Part shown: in pieces, positions 45,363-54,265 of the stretch
How positions within the stretch are numbered: the first letter of the stretch is position 1
How the letters are laid out: each line of letters starts with the position of its first letter
NCBI GenBank assembly: GCA_937887565.1
Contig: CALABS010000036.1
Location: forward strand, 186,001 to 250,000
Direction of reading: 5' to 3'
Length of the DNA: 64,000 nucleotides
Source of the DNA: an uncultured Rhodospirillaceae bacterium
GTDB taxonomy: Bacteria; Pseudomonadota; Alphaproteobacteria; Rhodospirillales; Magnetospirillaceae
Made by a program: the position numbers and the translations under genes
The notes under the pieces: model-generated
What the model saw: the letters and a program-made list of their open reading frames with translations, nothing else
Told to the model about the DNA's origin: nothing
Databases searched by the model: none

Positions 45363-46004
45363 TCAAGTTTTCTGCGGAAATTCGGGGATATCGTGGGGCC
45401 GTGCGGGATCGACTTCCCACTCCCAACACCAGCCTGAGCCGTAGAGAGCTGTGTATATCCTCCGCTTTTCCTCTCGATGGCGAATGTATTCCGCGTCGTC
45501 TCGGCCATAGACTTCCATGGGACGTGGGCCGACAGCAGTATCCCAGAGCACGAAGTCGGGGAACACAGGGTCTCGTGCGTCGTATCGCAGTGGCTTCTCA
45601 AAAACCCTTCGTTGATCGATCAGTAATCGAGCAACCGTGTGCTCGTATGAGCTGCTGATTGGGATAAATTCCGTGGTGGTGAGCATAGACGCACCAGCAA
45701 CGACATCACCGAACACCGTATTGGTCTCGGCCTTAGGCTCTACGATCAGAATTGCTATGATCCGGGTCCCTCGATCTTGATTCCCGAGCTGGCGGGCGCA
45801 ATCTGGGAACCTGCGGCGCCAAGAGATCTCCAAGGCATGGCTACAGAAAAGCCGCATTCCACATCGATGGTCATTATGGAGCTGTACAGCGGTCCTTTTG
45901 GGGCCATGGCCTAAGCCACGCAGTTCACCGATGACAATGAGGCTTTCGACCCTTGCTTCGTTTTCCCGAGCCCACACGGCTTTTCGACGGAAATCTTCGA
46001 CCAC
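45363..46004 (-). CDS. DUF1173-like protein, C-terminal fragment
   Basis: The 213 residues resemble the C-terminal part of DUF1173 proteins, which are carried by conjugative and integrative elements: SLIVIGELRGL, ISWRRRFPDCA, IIAILIVEP, LTTTEFIPISSSYEHTVA, FEKPLRYDARDPVFPDFVLW, PRPMEVYG. The nominal start is GTG 46004, but plausible protein sequence continues upstream in frame to about 46110 (AAENTLQARQSLEKRLCVVP, NINHAPNLLP) with no start codon, and the first in-frame stop is at about 46164. The gene has therefore lost its 5' half. Confidence 0.6.
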   Translation of the reverse strand: MVEDFRRKAVWARENEARVESLIVIGELRGLGHGPKRTAVQLHNDHRCGMRLFCSHALEISWRRRFPDCARQLGNQDRGTRIIAILIVEPKAETNTVFGDVVAGASMLTTTEFIPISSSYEHTVARLLIDQRRVFEKPLRYDARDPVFPDFVLWDTAVGPRPMEVYGRDDAEYIRHREEKRRIYTALYGSGWCWEWEVDPARPHDIPEFPQKT

Positions 46005-46021
46005 AATGGGCAGCAGGTTCG

Positions 46022-46561
46022 GTGCATGGTTTATATTCGGAACGACGCAGAGGCGCTTTTCCAGGCTCTGACGCGCCTGAAGCGTATTTTCGGCTGCTTC
46101 GTTTATGCGGTGGCGTACGACCGCCCAAGCGCGGCATCGACGATTGGACCGACGATGCCATGTTCAACGGCATCCGTTCGTTTCAAAAGGACCATGCCCT
46201 CAAGGTCGATGGTTTCATGCGCCCGGAGGGGCCGACCGAGAAAACCATTAACCAGAAATTGGCCGCTGTTGGCGGGGGCGCCAACAAGGAACCCGATCAA
46301 GAATCCTGTGCCCAGCCTGCGGGCGGTTTGCCGCTCTGGGGTATCTTCGGAAACGGGGGCGGCAAGGGCGGTGGAAAATGCCCGCGCCCCAGTGGCGATG
46401 ACGACTGTGACGCGCAATATGCTGACGATGGTCGGACTTGCAACAGCGTAACCGAACGTCTGGGGAAGGAAGCCGGCGCTCGTTGCTGGCGCTCGGCCAA
46501 CGAGCGCTACGCCGCGTGCATTGCTGGGCGTCCCGAGCCGCCCCTATCAGGAGGATGGTGA
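46022..46561 (+). CDS. peptidoglycan-binding-domain protein with Cys-rich tail, N-terminus probably lost
   Basis: The supported coding part starts near 46115. A PG_binding_1-like segment (IDDWTDDAMFNGIRSFQKDH, LKVDGFMRPEGPTEKTINQ) is followed by a Gly/Pro-rich linker and a cysteine-rich tail (DDDCDAQYADDGRTCNSVTE, CWRSANERYAACIAGRP). The start is uncertain: GTG 46022 is used, but codons before about 46110 are antisense to the DUF1173 fragment, so the real 5' end seems missing. AGGAGG at the end serves the next gene, whose ATG overlaps this stop. Confidence 0.55.
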   Translation: MHGLYSERRRGAFPGSDAPEAYFRLLRLCGGVRPPKRGIDDWTDDAMFNGIRSFQKDHALKVDGFMRPEGPTEKTINQKLAAVGGGANKEPDQESCAQPAGGLPLWGIFGNGGGKGGGKCPRPSGDDDCDAQYADDGRTCNSVTERLGKEAGARCWRSANERYAACIAGRPEPPLSGGW

Positions 46562-46845
46562 TGACAGCTGGCTGGACCTTTTCCGCTTTGCTGAAGGGGC
46601 CGAACGGCTCGCTTCGGGAATTTCACGCGGTGATCGATCCAGCGGTTCGGGCAGCCGAGCATCAGTTCGGCTGCCGAACCACCTGTTCTCTTACCAGTTC
46701 GCCAAAGATTATCTATTCAGTCTCACCGGAAGCCGCGCGTTACGACGCATGGCTATTTATCCGTCGCCTTGTGGAATACGCCGAGGCCTCCCTGGTCGAT
46801 GTGAATGGAAATCCGATCGCTTTTCCAGAAGTTCCCGAATCATGA
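46561..46845 (+). CDS. small protein of unknown function
   Basis: 94 residues, ATG 46561 with CAGGAGG six bases upstream and one base shared with the previous stop. WTFSALLKGPNGSLREFHAV and the Arg/Tyr/Trp-rich middle (SPEAARYDAWLFIRRLVEYA) show no known domain. Its tight coupling to the peptidoglycan-binding gene upstream and the ATPase downstream (ATGA overlap) suggests one operon. It could be an immunity-type partner, which is speculation. Confidence 0.6.
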   Translation: MTAGWTFSALLKGPNGSLREFHAVIDPAVRAAEHQFGCRTTCSLTSSPKIIYSVSPEAARYDAWLFIRRLVEYAEASLVDVNGNPIAFPEVPES

Positions 46846-47600
46846 GTTCCCTTGTTTCATCGCCATTCCTCCGCAGAATATCGCTAATCACTGACAAGGC
46901 GGATTGGGGTGCCCATCCTTTTCGCACTCTGAAATTCCTACACGACGGCCCGTTCACGCTGGATTTCACCTCAGCGGTCACGGTCCTGGTCGGCGAGAAC
47001 GGTTCTGGGAAATCAACCCTTCTGGAGGCATTGGCGGCATCCGCAGGCTTTCCCTCGTTGGGCGGTAGCCAGCATCACCGCCCGGGATCTGGCACCACTC
47101 ACAACGCGCTGGCATCCGCGCTTCGCCTTTCCTGGCTTCCCAAGGTATCTAACGGTTTCTTTTTTCGGGCGGAGAGCTTTTTCAGCCTTGCCAGCTATAT
47201 CGACGAGGTGGGGGATGTCGGCTATTCAGGCGGACGCAATCTGCACCACCAGAGCCACGGCGAATCATTCTTAGCCCTGTTTTCCAACCGCCTGGGCGGT
47301 CATCAACGGGCCATCTATCTCCTGGACGAACCCGAGGTTGCACTGTCTCCAACGCGGCAAATGGCCTTCTTACGCCTAATGTGGGAGTGGCAGCGCAGCG
47401 GCCGGGTCCAGGCCATCATCGCAACCCATTCTCCCATACTAATGAGCCTGCCTGGCGCATCCCTCCTGTCGCTTGATGGCGGCCAAATCGGGCCGACGAC
47501 CCCGGAAGAAACCGAGCACCACAGGGTCATGCGCTCCTTTCTGGGCAATCCGGAAAAAGCGTTGCGTGAGTTGCTCCGCGAGGACGATGAACCGAGCTAA
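46842..47600 (+). CDS. AAA/ABC-type ATPase (COG3910-like)
   Basis: 252 residues. Walker A VLVGENGSGKSTLLEALAAS (about 47-66), ABC-like signature region HQSHGESFLALFSNRL, Walker B AIYLLDEPEVALSPTRQM (about 162-178) and the switch IIATHSPILMSLPGA. No membrane segments or coiled-coil arm, so it is a soluble single-domain ATPase of the AAA_21/RecF-like group. ATG 46842 overlaps the previous stop by four bases. Substrate unknown; similar ATPases occur in mobile and defence loci as well as in housekeeping contexts. Confidence 0.8.
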   Translation: MSSLVSSPFLRRISLITDKADWGAHPFRTLKFLHDGPFTLDFTSAVTVLVGENGSGKSTLLEALAASAGFPSLGGSQHHRPGSGTTHNALASALRLSWLPKVSNGFFFRAESFFSLASYIDEVGDVGYSGGRNLHHQSHGESFLALFSNRLGGHQRAIYLLDEPEVALSPTRQMAFLRLMWEWQRSGRVQAIIATHSPILMSLPGASLLSLDGGQIGPTTPEETEHHRVMRSFLGNPEKALRELLREDDEPS

Positions 47601-48064
47601 CGCCTTCCTCTCTTCCCAGCCTCTCTTAACAGCTCCCAGGTGATGGCCCGCAGGCCCCCCGGCACGCCCCCGGTTTTCTTGACTAGGCGCTGCCGGAACT
47701 TGGTGTTTAGGCCAGCGTTGACCTTGCCATTCAGCCGCTCGTATTGAAGCTTCGTCAGCTCGGGTGAACCCTTGCGTGCCAGCATGGCTTGCGTAATCTC
47801 GGGCGTGGTCATGGGCTGGTTCGCACCCCGCAGGATGTCCAGTACCAGTACAGGTGTCTCGCATGGGTAGAACAGGCTGTCCTCAGTCACGAACTTCTTG
47901 GGCTTGAGCTTCGTCAGATCGTAATAGGGATCGAGAAGGTGGATGGTGGCGTCGATATGGCCGATGGCCTCTTCCGCGCGCTTGATCTCGCTCTCCAGGT
48001 AAGCGATCTCTCGCTGGACCTCGCGGCGGCGCTCCACCAGCGCGGATACGGTGAAACTGGTCAT
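47597..48064 (-). CDS. coiled-coil protein with winged-helix-like C-terminus
   Basis: 155 residues from ATG 48064 (AAGGGGAG upstream). Residues 5-45 form a coiled coil (LVERRREVQREIAYLESEIK). The C-terminal half (PVLVLDILRGANQPMTTPEI, TQAMLARKG, YERLNGKVNAGLNTKF) has the helix pattern of a winged helix seen in mobile-element proteins. It converges with the ATPase gene, overlapping by four bases. No function is recognised. Confidence 0.7.
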   Translation of the reverse strand: MTSFTVSALVERRREVQREIAYLESEIKRAEEAIGHIDATIHLLDPYYDLTKLKPKKFVTEDSLFYPCETPVLVLDILRGANQPMTTPEITQAMLARKGSPELTKLQYERLNGKVNAGLNTKFRQRLVKKTGGVPGGLRAITWELLREAGKRGRR

Positions 48065-48149
48065 CTGGCTCCCCTTCGTTCTCCGGGGAACCATATCAAA
48101 CCGGGGCGTCAGCCCTCACCCGCGTCGTGGGTGCATTTGCGCCACCATG

Positions 48150-48162
48150 CCGCAACTGTCGG
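48150..48162 (+). repeat. right 13-bp direct repeat of the insertion
   Basis: CCGCAACTGTCGG, exact copy of 45294-45306, directly abutting the right terminal inverted repeat. Confidence 0.8.
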
Positions 48163-48259
48163 GAGGGAGGGAGGGCGCCGAATGGCCGGCGCATCGGGAG
48201 CTGCGGCCCTGAATCCGCCCGGGGCGGCGGTCGCCCGCGGCCCCGGTGTCCGGTGACGG

Positions 48260-48667
48260 TCAGCGGTGGAAGGTGTCGGTGCCGGCCAGGATCGAGGTCC
48301 ACAGGCCGGTGGGCTCCTGGTCGTCGGGAACCTCCGTGGTCATCTGCCACAAGGTCACGATGCGGGGGGTGCCGGCGGCCTCGTCCACCATCTGGCCCAC
48401 CCATGCGGTGATGGACATGAGCGGCGTCCAATTGACGGTGAACGAGACGAGGTCGCCCTGGACCGTGCCCGTCAAGGGGGCGGTCAGCGGCTGCCCGGTG
48501 GAACTGACGGCGGTTGTATAGGATCCGGTCAACTGGTTGCCGGTGACGGTCAGATCCATGGTCGACCCATATTCGTTCACCCACCGGCCAGCGAAACTGC
48601 CGGGATCGGAGAGGGATGAGCGGGGTCGCGACTTATGGATGTAAGTGTCGTGACGCGCAATCGTCAT
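48260..48667 (-). CDS. avidin/streptavidin-family biotin-binding protein
   Basis: 135 residues, ATG 48667 with AGGAGG eight bases upstream. The eight-strand avidin barrel motifs are in order: GRWVNEYGSTMDL, LTGSYTTAV, VSFTVNWTP, ITAWVGQMVD, IVTLWQMTTE, LWTSILAGTDTF. Streptavidin biotin contacts Asn23, Ser27, Tyr43, Val47, Trp79, Ser88, Thr90, Trp92, Trp108, Trp120 and Asp128 correspond to Asn31, Ser35, Tyr50, Val54, Trp80, Ser85, Thr87, Trp89, Trp107, Trp123 and Asp131; Ser45 is Thr52. It has no Cys and a short loop between strands 5 and 6. No clear signal peptide, so location is uncertain. Confidence 0.88.
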   Translation of the reverse strand: MTIARHDTYIHKSRPRSSLSDPGSFAGRWVNEYGSTMDLTVTGNQLTGSYTTAVSSTGQPLTAPLTGTVQGDLVSFTVNWTPLMSITAWVGQMVDEAAGTPRIVTLWQMTTEVPDDQEPTGLWTSILAGTDTFHR

Positions 48668-48721
48668 GTCGGCGGCCTCCTGGGAGAGATACCCTCATTC
48701 CGACATCGAGATGCATGTTTG

Positions 48722-50206
48722 TCAACCTATCGTATATCCGCAATCCTCGTTGGCCATCGCTATGGCGAAGCCGAAATCGGCCGGGAAGCTGGCATGCAGG
48801 CGGTAGAGCGGCTCGCCCTCGCGCACCGCGTCGCCGACTTTCCTGAACAGGTCGAGGCCGGCGGCCTTGTCCATGGGCGCGCCGGCGAGGCTGGCGATGC
48901 GGCCGATGCGCCAGCAGTCGATGGCGGCGACGCGGCCGGGGCGGGGGCTGCGGATGTCGGCGGCCAGCCGCGCCGGCTCGGGCAGGGGACCGGCGGCGCC
49001 CTGCGCCGCGACGATCTTCTCGAATTGGGCCAGGGCGGCGCCGCTGTCCAGCAGCTCGCGGGCCCGGGCGATGCCGGTGCCGCCGCGCACCATGGGGTCG
49101 AACTCGATGATGCGCCCGGCCAGCATCAGGCTCTTCTCGCGCAGGTCGGCCGGCGCGTCGCCGTCGCCGCGCAGCACCTTGAGCACGTCGCGGGCCTCCA
49201 GTGCCGGGCCGATGCCGCGTCCCACCGGCTGGCCGCCGTCGGTGACCACCACCTCCAACTGCAGCCCCAGGGCGTCGCCCACATGCTCGAACAGCTTTCT
49301 CAGCCGCACCGCCTCGGCCGGGCTGCGCACCTTGGCCGAGGGGCCGACCGGGATGTCCACCACCAGATGGGTCGAGCCCGCCGCCTTCTTCTTGGCCAGG
49401 ATGCTGGCCACCATCTGCTCGGGGGTGTCGATGGCCAAGGGCCGTTCCACCGAGATCAGCACGTCGTCGGCCGGGGCCAGGTTCATGTGGCCGCCCCAGG
49501 CCAGGCAGCCGCCGGCCTGTTCCACCACCGCCCGCATGCGGTCGAGGTCGAGATCGACGCGGGCGAACAGCTCCATGGTGTCGGCGGTGCCGGCCGGCGA
49601 GGTGATGGCGCGCGAGCTGGTCTTGGGGATGGGCAGGCCGGAGGCGGCGACGATGGGCACCACCACCAGGGTGGTGCGGTTGCCGGGGATGCCGCCGATG
49701 CAATGCTTGTCGGCCACCAGCGGCCACGGCCAGGTGATGCAGGTGCCGGTCTCGGCCATGGCGCGGGTCAGCGCCAGCACCTCGTCGGTGCTCATGAAGC
49801 CGGCGGTGGACACCAGGAAGGCGGCCAGCTCCATCTTGGAATAGCGGTGGCCGGCCACGTCGGCGATGACAGCGCGGTAGTCGTCGGGGGTCAGCGTGCG
49901 GCCCCTGATCTTGGACCGCACCGCCTCCAGGCTGGCCGGCGGGCTGGCCTGGGCGACGGCGACGGGAGCGCCCTCGGGCAGCCCCAGCCAGCCGAACGCC
50001 TGCGGCGACAGGCCCAGCTCGTCCACCTTCATCAGGTGGTCTTCCTCGACGATGTTGAGCGTCGCCAGGATCACCCGGCCGCCGGCGCGCACCTCGATGC
50101 GGTCGAGCGCGCGGAAGCCCTCGGCGCGGTATTCGGTGCAGCCGCGCGACAGATAGGCCACCGCCTCGCGGTGGGTGTCGATGGGGATGCGGCGAAGCTT
50201 CAGCAT
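48722..50206 (-). CDS. thymidine phosphorylase-family protein, AMP phosphorylase type
   Basis: 494 residues, nucleoside/nucleotide phosphorylase of the long (archaeal AMP phosphorylase-like) subgroup. Beyond the core it has an extra N-terminal domain of about 85 residues. Core motifs: KHCIGGIPGNRTTLVVVPIV, SRAITSPAGTADTMELFARV, VEQAGGCLAWGGHMNLAPAD and DIPVGPSAKVRSPAEAVRL. The archaeal enzymes release the base from AMP, CMP or UMP for salvage into ribulose bisphosphate; substrate here is not proven. It lies 54 bases upstream of the avidin gene. Confidence 0.85.
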   Translation of the reverse strand: MLKLRRIPIDTHREAVAYLSRGCTEYRAEGFRALDRIEVRAGGRVILATLNIVEEDHLMKVDELGLSPQAFGWLGLPEGAPVAVAQASPPASLEAVRSKIRGRTLTPDDYRAVIADVAGHRYSKMELAAFLVSTAGFMSTDEVLALTRAMAETGTCITWPWPLVADKHCIGGIPGNRTTLVVVPIVAASGLPIPKTSSRAITSPAGTADTMELFARVDLDLDRMRAVVEQAGGCLAWGGHMNLAPADDVLISVERPLAIDTPEQMVASILAKKKAAGSTHLVVDIPVGPSAKVRSPAEAVRLRKLFEHVGDALGLQLEVVVTDGGQPVGRGIGPALEARDVLKVLRGDGDAPADLREKSLMLAGRIIEFDPMVRGGTGIARARELLDSGAALAQFEKIVAAQGAAGPLPEPARLAADIRSPRPGRVAAIDCWRIGRIASLAGAPMDKAAGLDLFRKVGDAVREGEPLYRLHASFPADFGFAIAMANEDCGYTIG

Positions 50207-50236
50207 GGCCCCGCCATCATGCGCCCGGATGGGGGC

Positions 50237-51277
50237 TCAGGGAACGGTGAACTGCCAGCCGAACCACCGCCAGCGGCCGTCCAGCGCCGGGGCGGTGCAG
50301 TTGATGCGGCCGCGCCCCGACGGAAAGGGCTTGTCGAGCCGCACCTCGACGCGCGGCCCCAGATGCTCGTGGCGAACCGGTCCCTGATGCGAGGCGTAGC
50401 AGGTGACGTGGACGTCCTCGGGGCTTTCCGGGGCCAGCGTGAAGCCGAAGGCGGGCGGGTTGGCGCCGGCGAGGAAGGGGTCGGCGGGGGTGACGTCCAC
50501 CGCCCGGAGCGGCAGCGCCCGGACGGCGAGCCGGAAGCGCGGCAACTCGCCGTAGGTCTCGTTGAGCGCGAAGCGGGGTAGGTAGAAGCGTTCGCCGCCC
50601 GGCCACGCCACCCCCGAATGCTGGCCGAAGGCGGCGGTGAAGCCGGCCGCGCCGGCGGCGCCCATGGCCTCGACGCTGGCCTCGCCGAACGGCCAGGCCA
50701 GCAGCTCGGGGGCCTTGCCGCCCAGTTCCTCGGCGATGCGGGCCCGACCCCGCTTCAGATCCTCGGCGATGTCGGCGGCCGGCATCCCCGCCATGTGGGG
50801 ATGGGCGGCGCCCTGGGTGCCGATGGTGACCAGCCCGGAAGCGGCCAGCTCGCGAATCTGGTCCCAGGTCATCATCTCGGGGCCGCCGCGGTCGGTCTCG
50901 TCGGTGACCACGAACAAGGTGAAGGGCAGCTTGGCCGCCCTCAGCCGGGGCCAGGCCTGGGTGTAGACGCTGGCCCAGGCGTCGTCGATGGTGATCGCCA
51001 CCGCCTTGTCGGGCAGCGGCGCGCCGCCGCGCAAGGCCTCGACCAGCGTCGGCAGTGGCACGACGGTGTGGCCGCCCGCCGCGAGCTCGCTCAGATGGGC
51101 CTCGAACTGGTCGAGGCGGATGTTGGTGGACGGATAGCGGCCGTCGCCGAAGCGGTGGTACATCACCACCACCGCCGAATCCCCCACTCGGGACGCCTGT
51201 GCCCACGCCGGCCCCCACCAGCCCAGGCAGGCCAGCGCCGCCAGCAGCGCCAACCCCGGTCGCAAACGCCACATCAC
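50237..51277 (-). CDS. polysaccharide deacetylase-family protein with altered metal site
   Basis: 346 residues with a signal peptide (LALLAALACLGWWGPAWAQ). The NodB-like domain has VVVMYHRFGDGRYPSTNIRL, catalytic AITIDDAWASVYTQAWPRL and TIGTQGAAHPHMAGM, where relatives carry His-Thr/Ser-x-x-His; the first metal His is Gln here, the second His is kept. A C-terminal beta domain (about 245-346) follows. The normal role would be removing acetyl groups from an exported or wall polysaccharide; activity is in doubt. Confidence 0.82.
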   Translation of the reverse strand: MMWRLRPGLALLAALACLGWWGPAWAQASRVGDSAVVVMYHRFGDGRYPSTNIRLDQFEAHLSELAAGGHTVVPLPTLVEALRGGAPLPDKAVAITIDDAWASVYTQAWPRLRAAKLPFTLFVVTDETDRGGPEMMTWDQIRELAASGLVTIGTQGAAHPHMAGMPAADIAEDLKRGRARIAEELGGKAPELLAWPFGEASVEAMGAAGAAGFTAAFGQHSGVAWPGGERFYLPRFALNETYGELPRFRLAVRALPLRAVDVTPADPFLAGANPPAFGFTLAPESPEDVHVTCYASHQGPVRHEHLGPRVEVRLDKPFPSGRGRINCTAPALDGRWRWFGWQFTVP

Positions 51278-51385
51278 CCCTACCCCTTTTCCCCGACTGG
51301 CCTAAACTGTTCCGAACGAACCCCATCCCCACCTTGCCGCAACCTGTGGTGAGGCTCAAGGACCATCAACGCAGGAACGACACGC

Positions 51386-51967
51386 ATGCTCGACCAACAG
51401 GCCCTGAACGCGCTGTTCAACGACGCCCGCACCCACAACGCCTGGACCGCCGAAGCGGTCCCCGACGCGCTGCTGCGCCAGGCCTGGGACCTGGCCCGCA
51501 TGGGGCCGACCTCGGCCAACTGCCAGCCGATGCGGGTGGTGTTCGTCAAGAGCCCCGCCGCCAAGGCCCGGCTGAAGCCGGCGTTGCTGGCGGGCAACCT
51601 CACCAAGACCATGGCCGCCCCGGTCACCGCCGTCATCGGCCAGGACCTGGAATTCTTCGAGAGGCTGCCGCGTCTGTTCCCCCACGCCGACGCGCGGTCG
51701 TGGTTCGTCGGCAACGATGCGCTGATCCAGGCCACCGCCTTCCGCAACGCCACCTTGCAGGCCGGCTACTTCATCCTGGCCTGCCGGGCGCTGGGGCTGG
51801 ACTGCGGCCCCATGAGCGGCTTCGACAACGCCCAGGTGGATGCCGAGTTCTTCGCCGGCACCAGCGTGCGGTCCAACTTCCTGATCAATATCGGCCACGG
51901 CGACTCCGCCGGCCTCCATCCGCGCGGGCCGCGGCTGGAATTCGACGAGGCCTGCCGGGTGGAATAG
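51386..51967 (+). CDS. nitroreductase-family protein, malonic semialdehyde reductase (RutE/HadB) type
   Basis: 193 residues, FMN-binding oxidoreductase. DLARMGPTSANCQPMRVVFV, ALLAGNLTKTMAAPVTAVI, NATLQAGYFILACRALGLDC and GPMSGFD match the RutE subgroup that reduces malonic semialdehyde to 3-hydroxypropionate in pyrimidine degradation. No other rut gene is nearby. Divergent from the deacetylase. Confidence 0.86.
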   Translation: MLDQQALNALFNDARTHNAWTAEAVPDALLRQAWDLARMGPTSANCQPMRVVFVKSPAAKARLKPALLAGNLTKTMAAPVTAVIGQDLEFFERLPRLFPHADARSWFVGNDALIQATAFRNATLQAGYFILACRALGLDCGPMSGFDNAQVDAEFFAGTSVRSNFLINIGHGDSAGLHPRGPRLEFDEACRVE

Positions 51968-52004
51968 GGGGCGGATGGGGGGCGCCGGGGGGCGCCCCGT
52001 CCGC

Positions 52005-54155
<2,151 letters not shown>

Positions 54156-54199
54156 CTTCCTCTCCTTCTCTACCCCGTCATGCTACCCGGGAGGGCGGG

Positions 54200-54239
54200 A
54201 GTATAGCGATGGCCGCCTCGCGCGTCCATGCACGCGCGA
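54200..54239 (-). promoter_or_regulatory. predicted mutase promoter with operator palindrome over the -35
   Basis: Minus strand TGGACG (54223-54228), 17-base spacer, TATACT (54200-54205). The perfect inverted repeat TCGCGCGT-CCATGC-ACGCGCGA (54218-54239) covers the -35 box. The start site would be about 38 bases before the ATG. Confidence 0.55.
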
Positions 54240-54265
54240 AACATCATTGCGCATATGGGTATGCG

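Larger units (their letters stand above)
45308..48149. mobile_element. 2.84-kb insertion with terminal inverted repeats and no transposase
   Basis: The ends are CATGGTGGCGCAAA (45308-45321) and its complement TTTGCGCCACCATG (48136-48149); similarity extends to 19 of 22 bases. Directly outside are exact direct repeats (45294-45306 and 48150-48162), with one extra C at the left. The interior is lower in GC than both flanks and holds a truncated DUF1173 gene, a truncated peptidoglycan-binding protein, a small gene, an AAA ATPase and a coiled-coil gene. It is read as a non-autonomous or internally deleted element; its family is not known to me. Confidence 0.65.
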
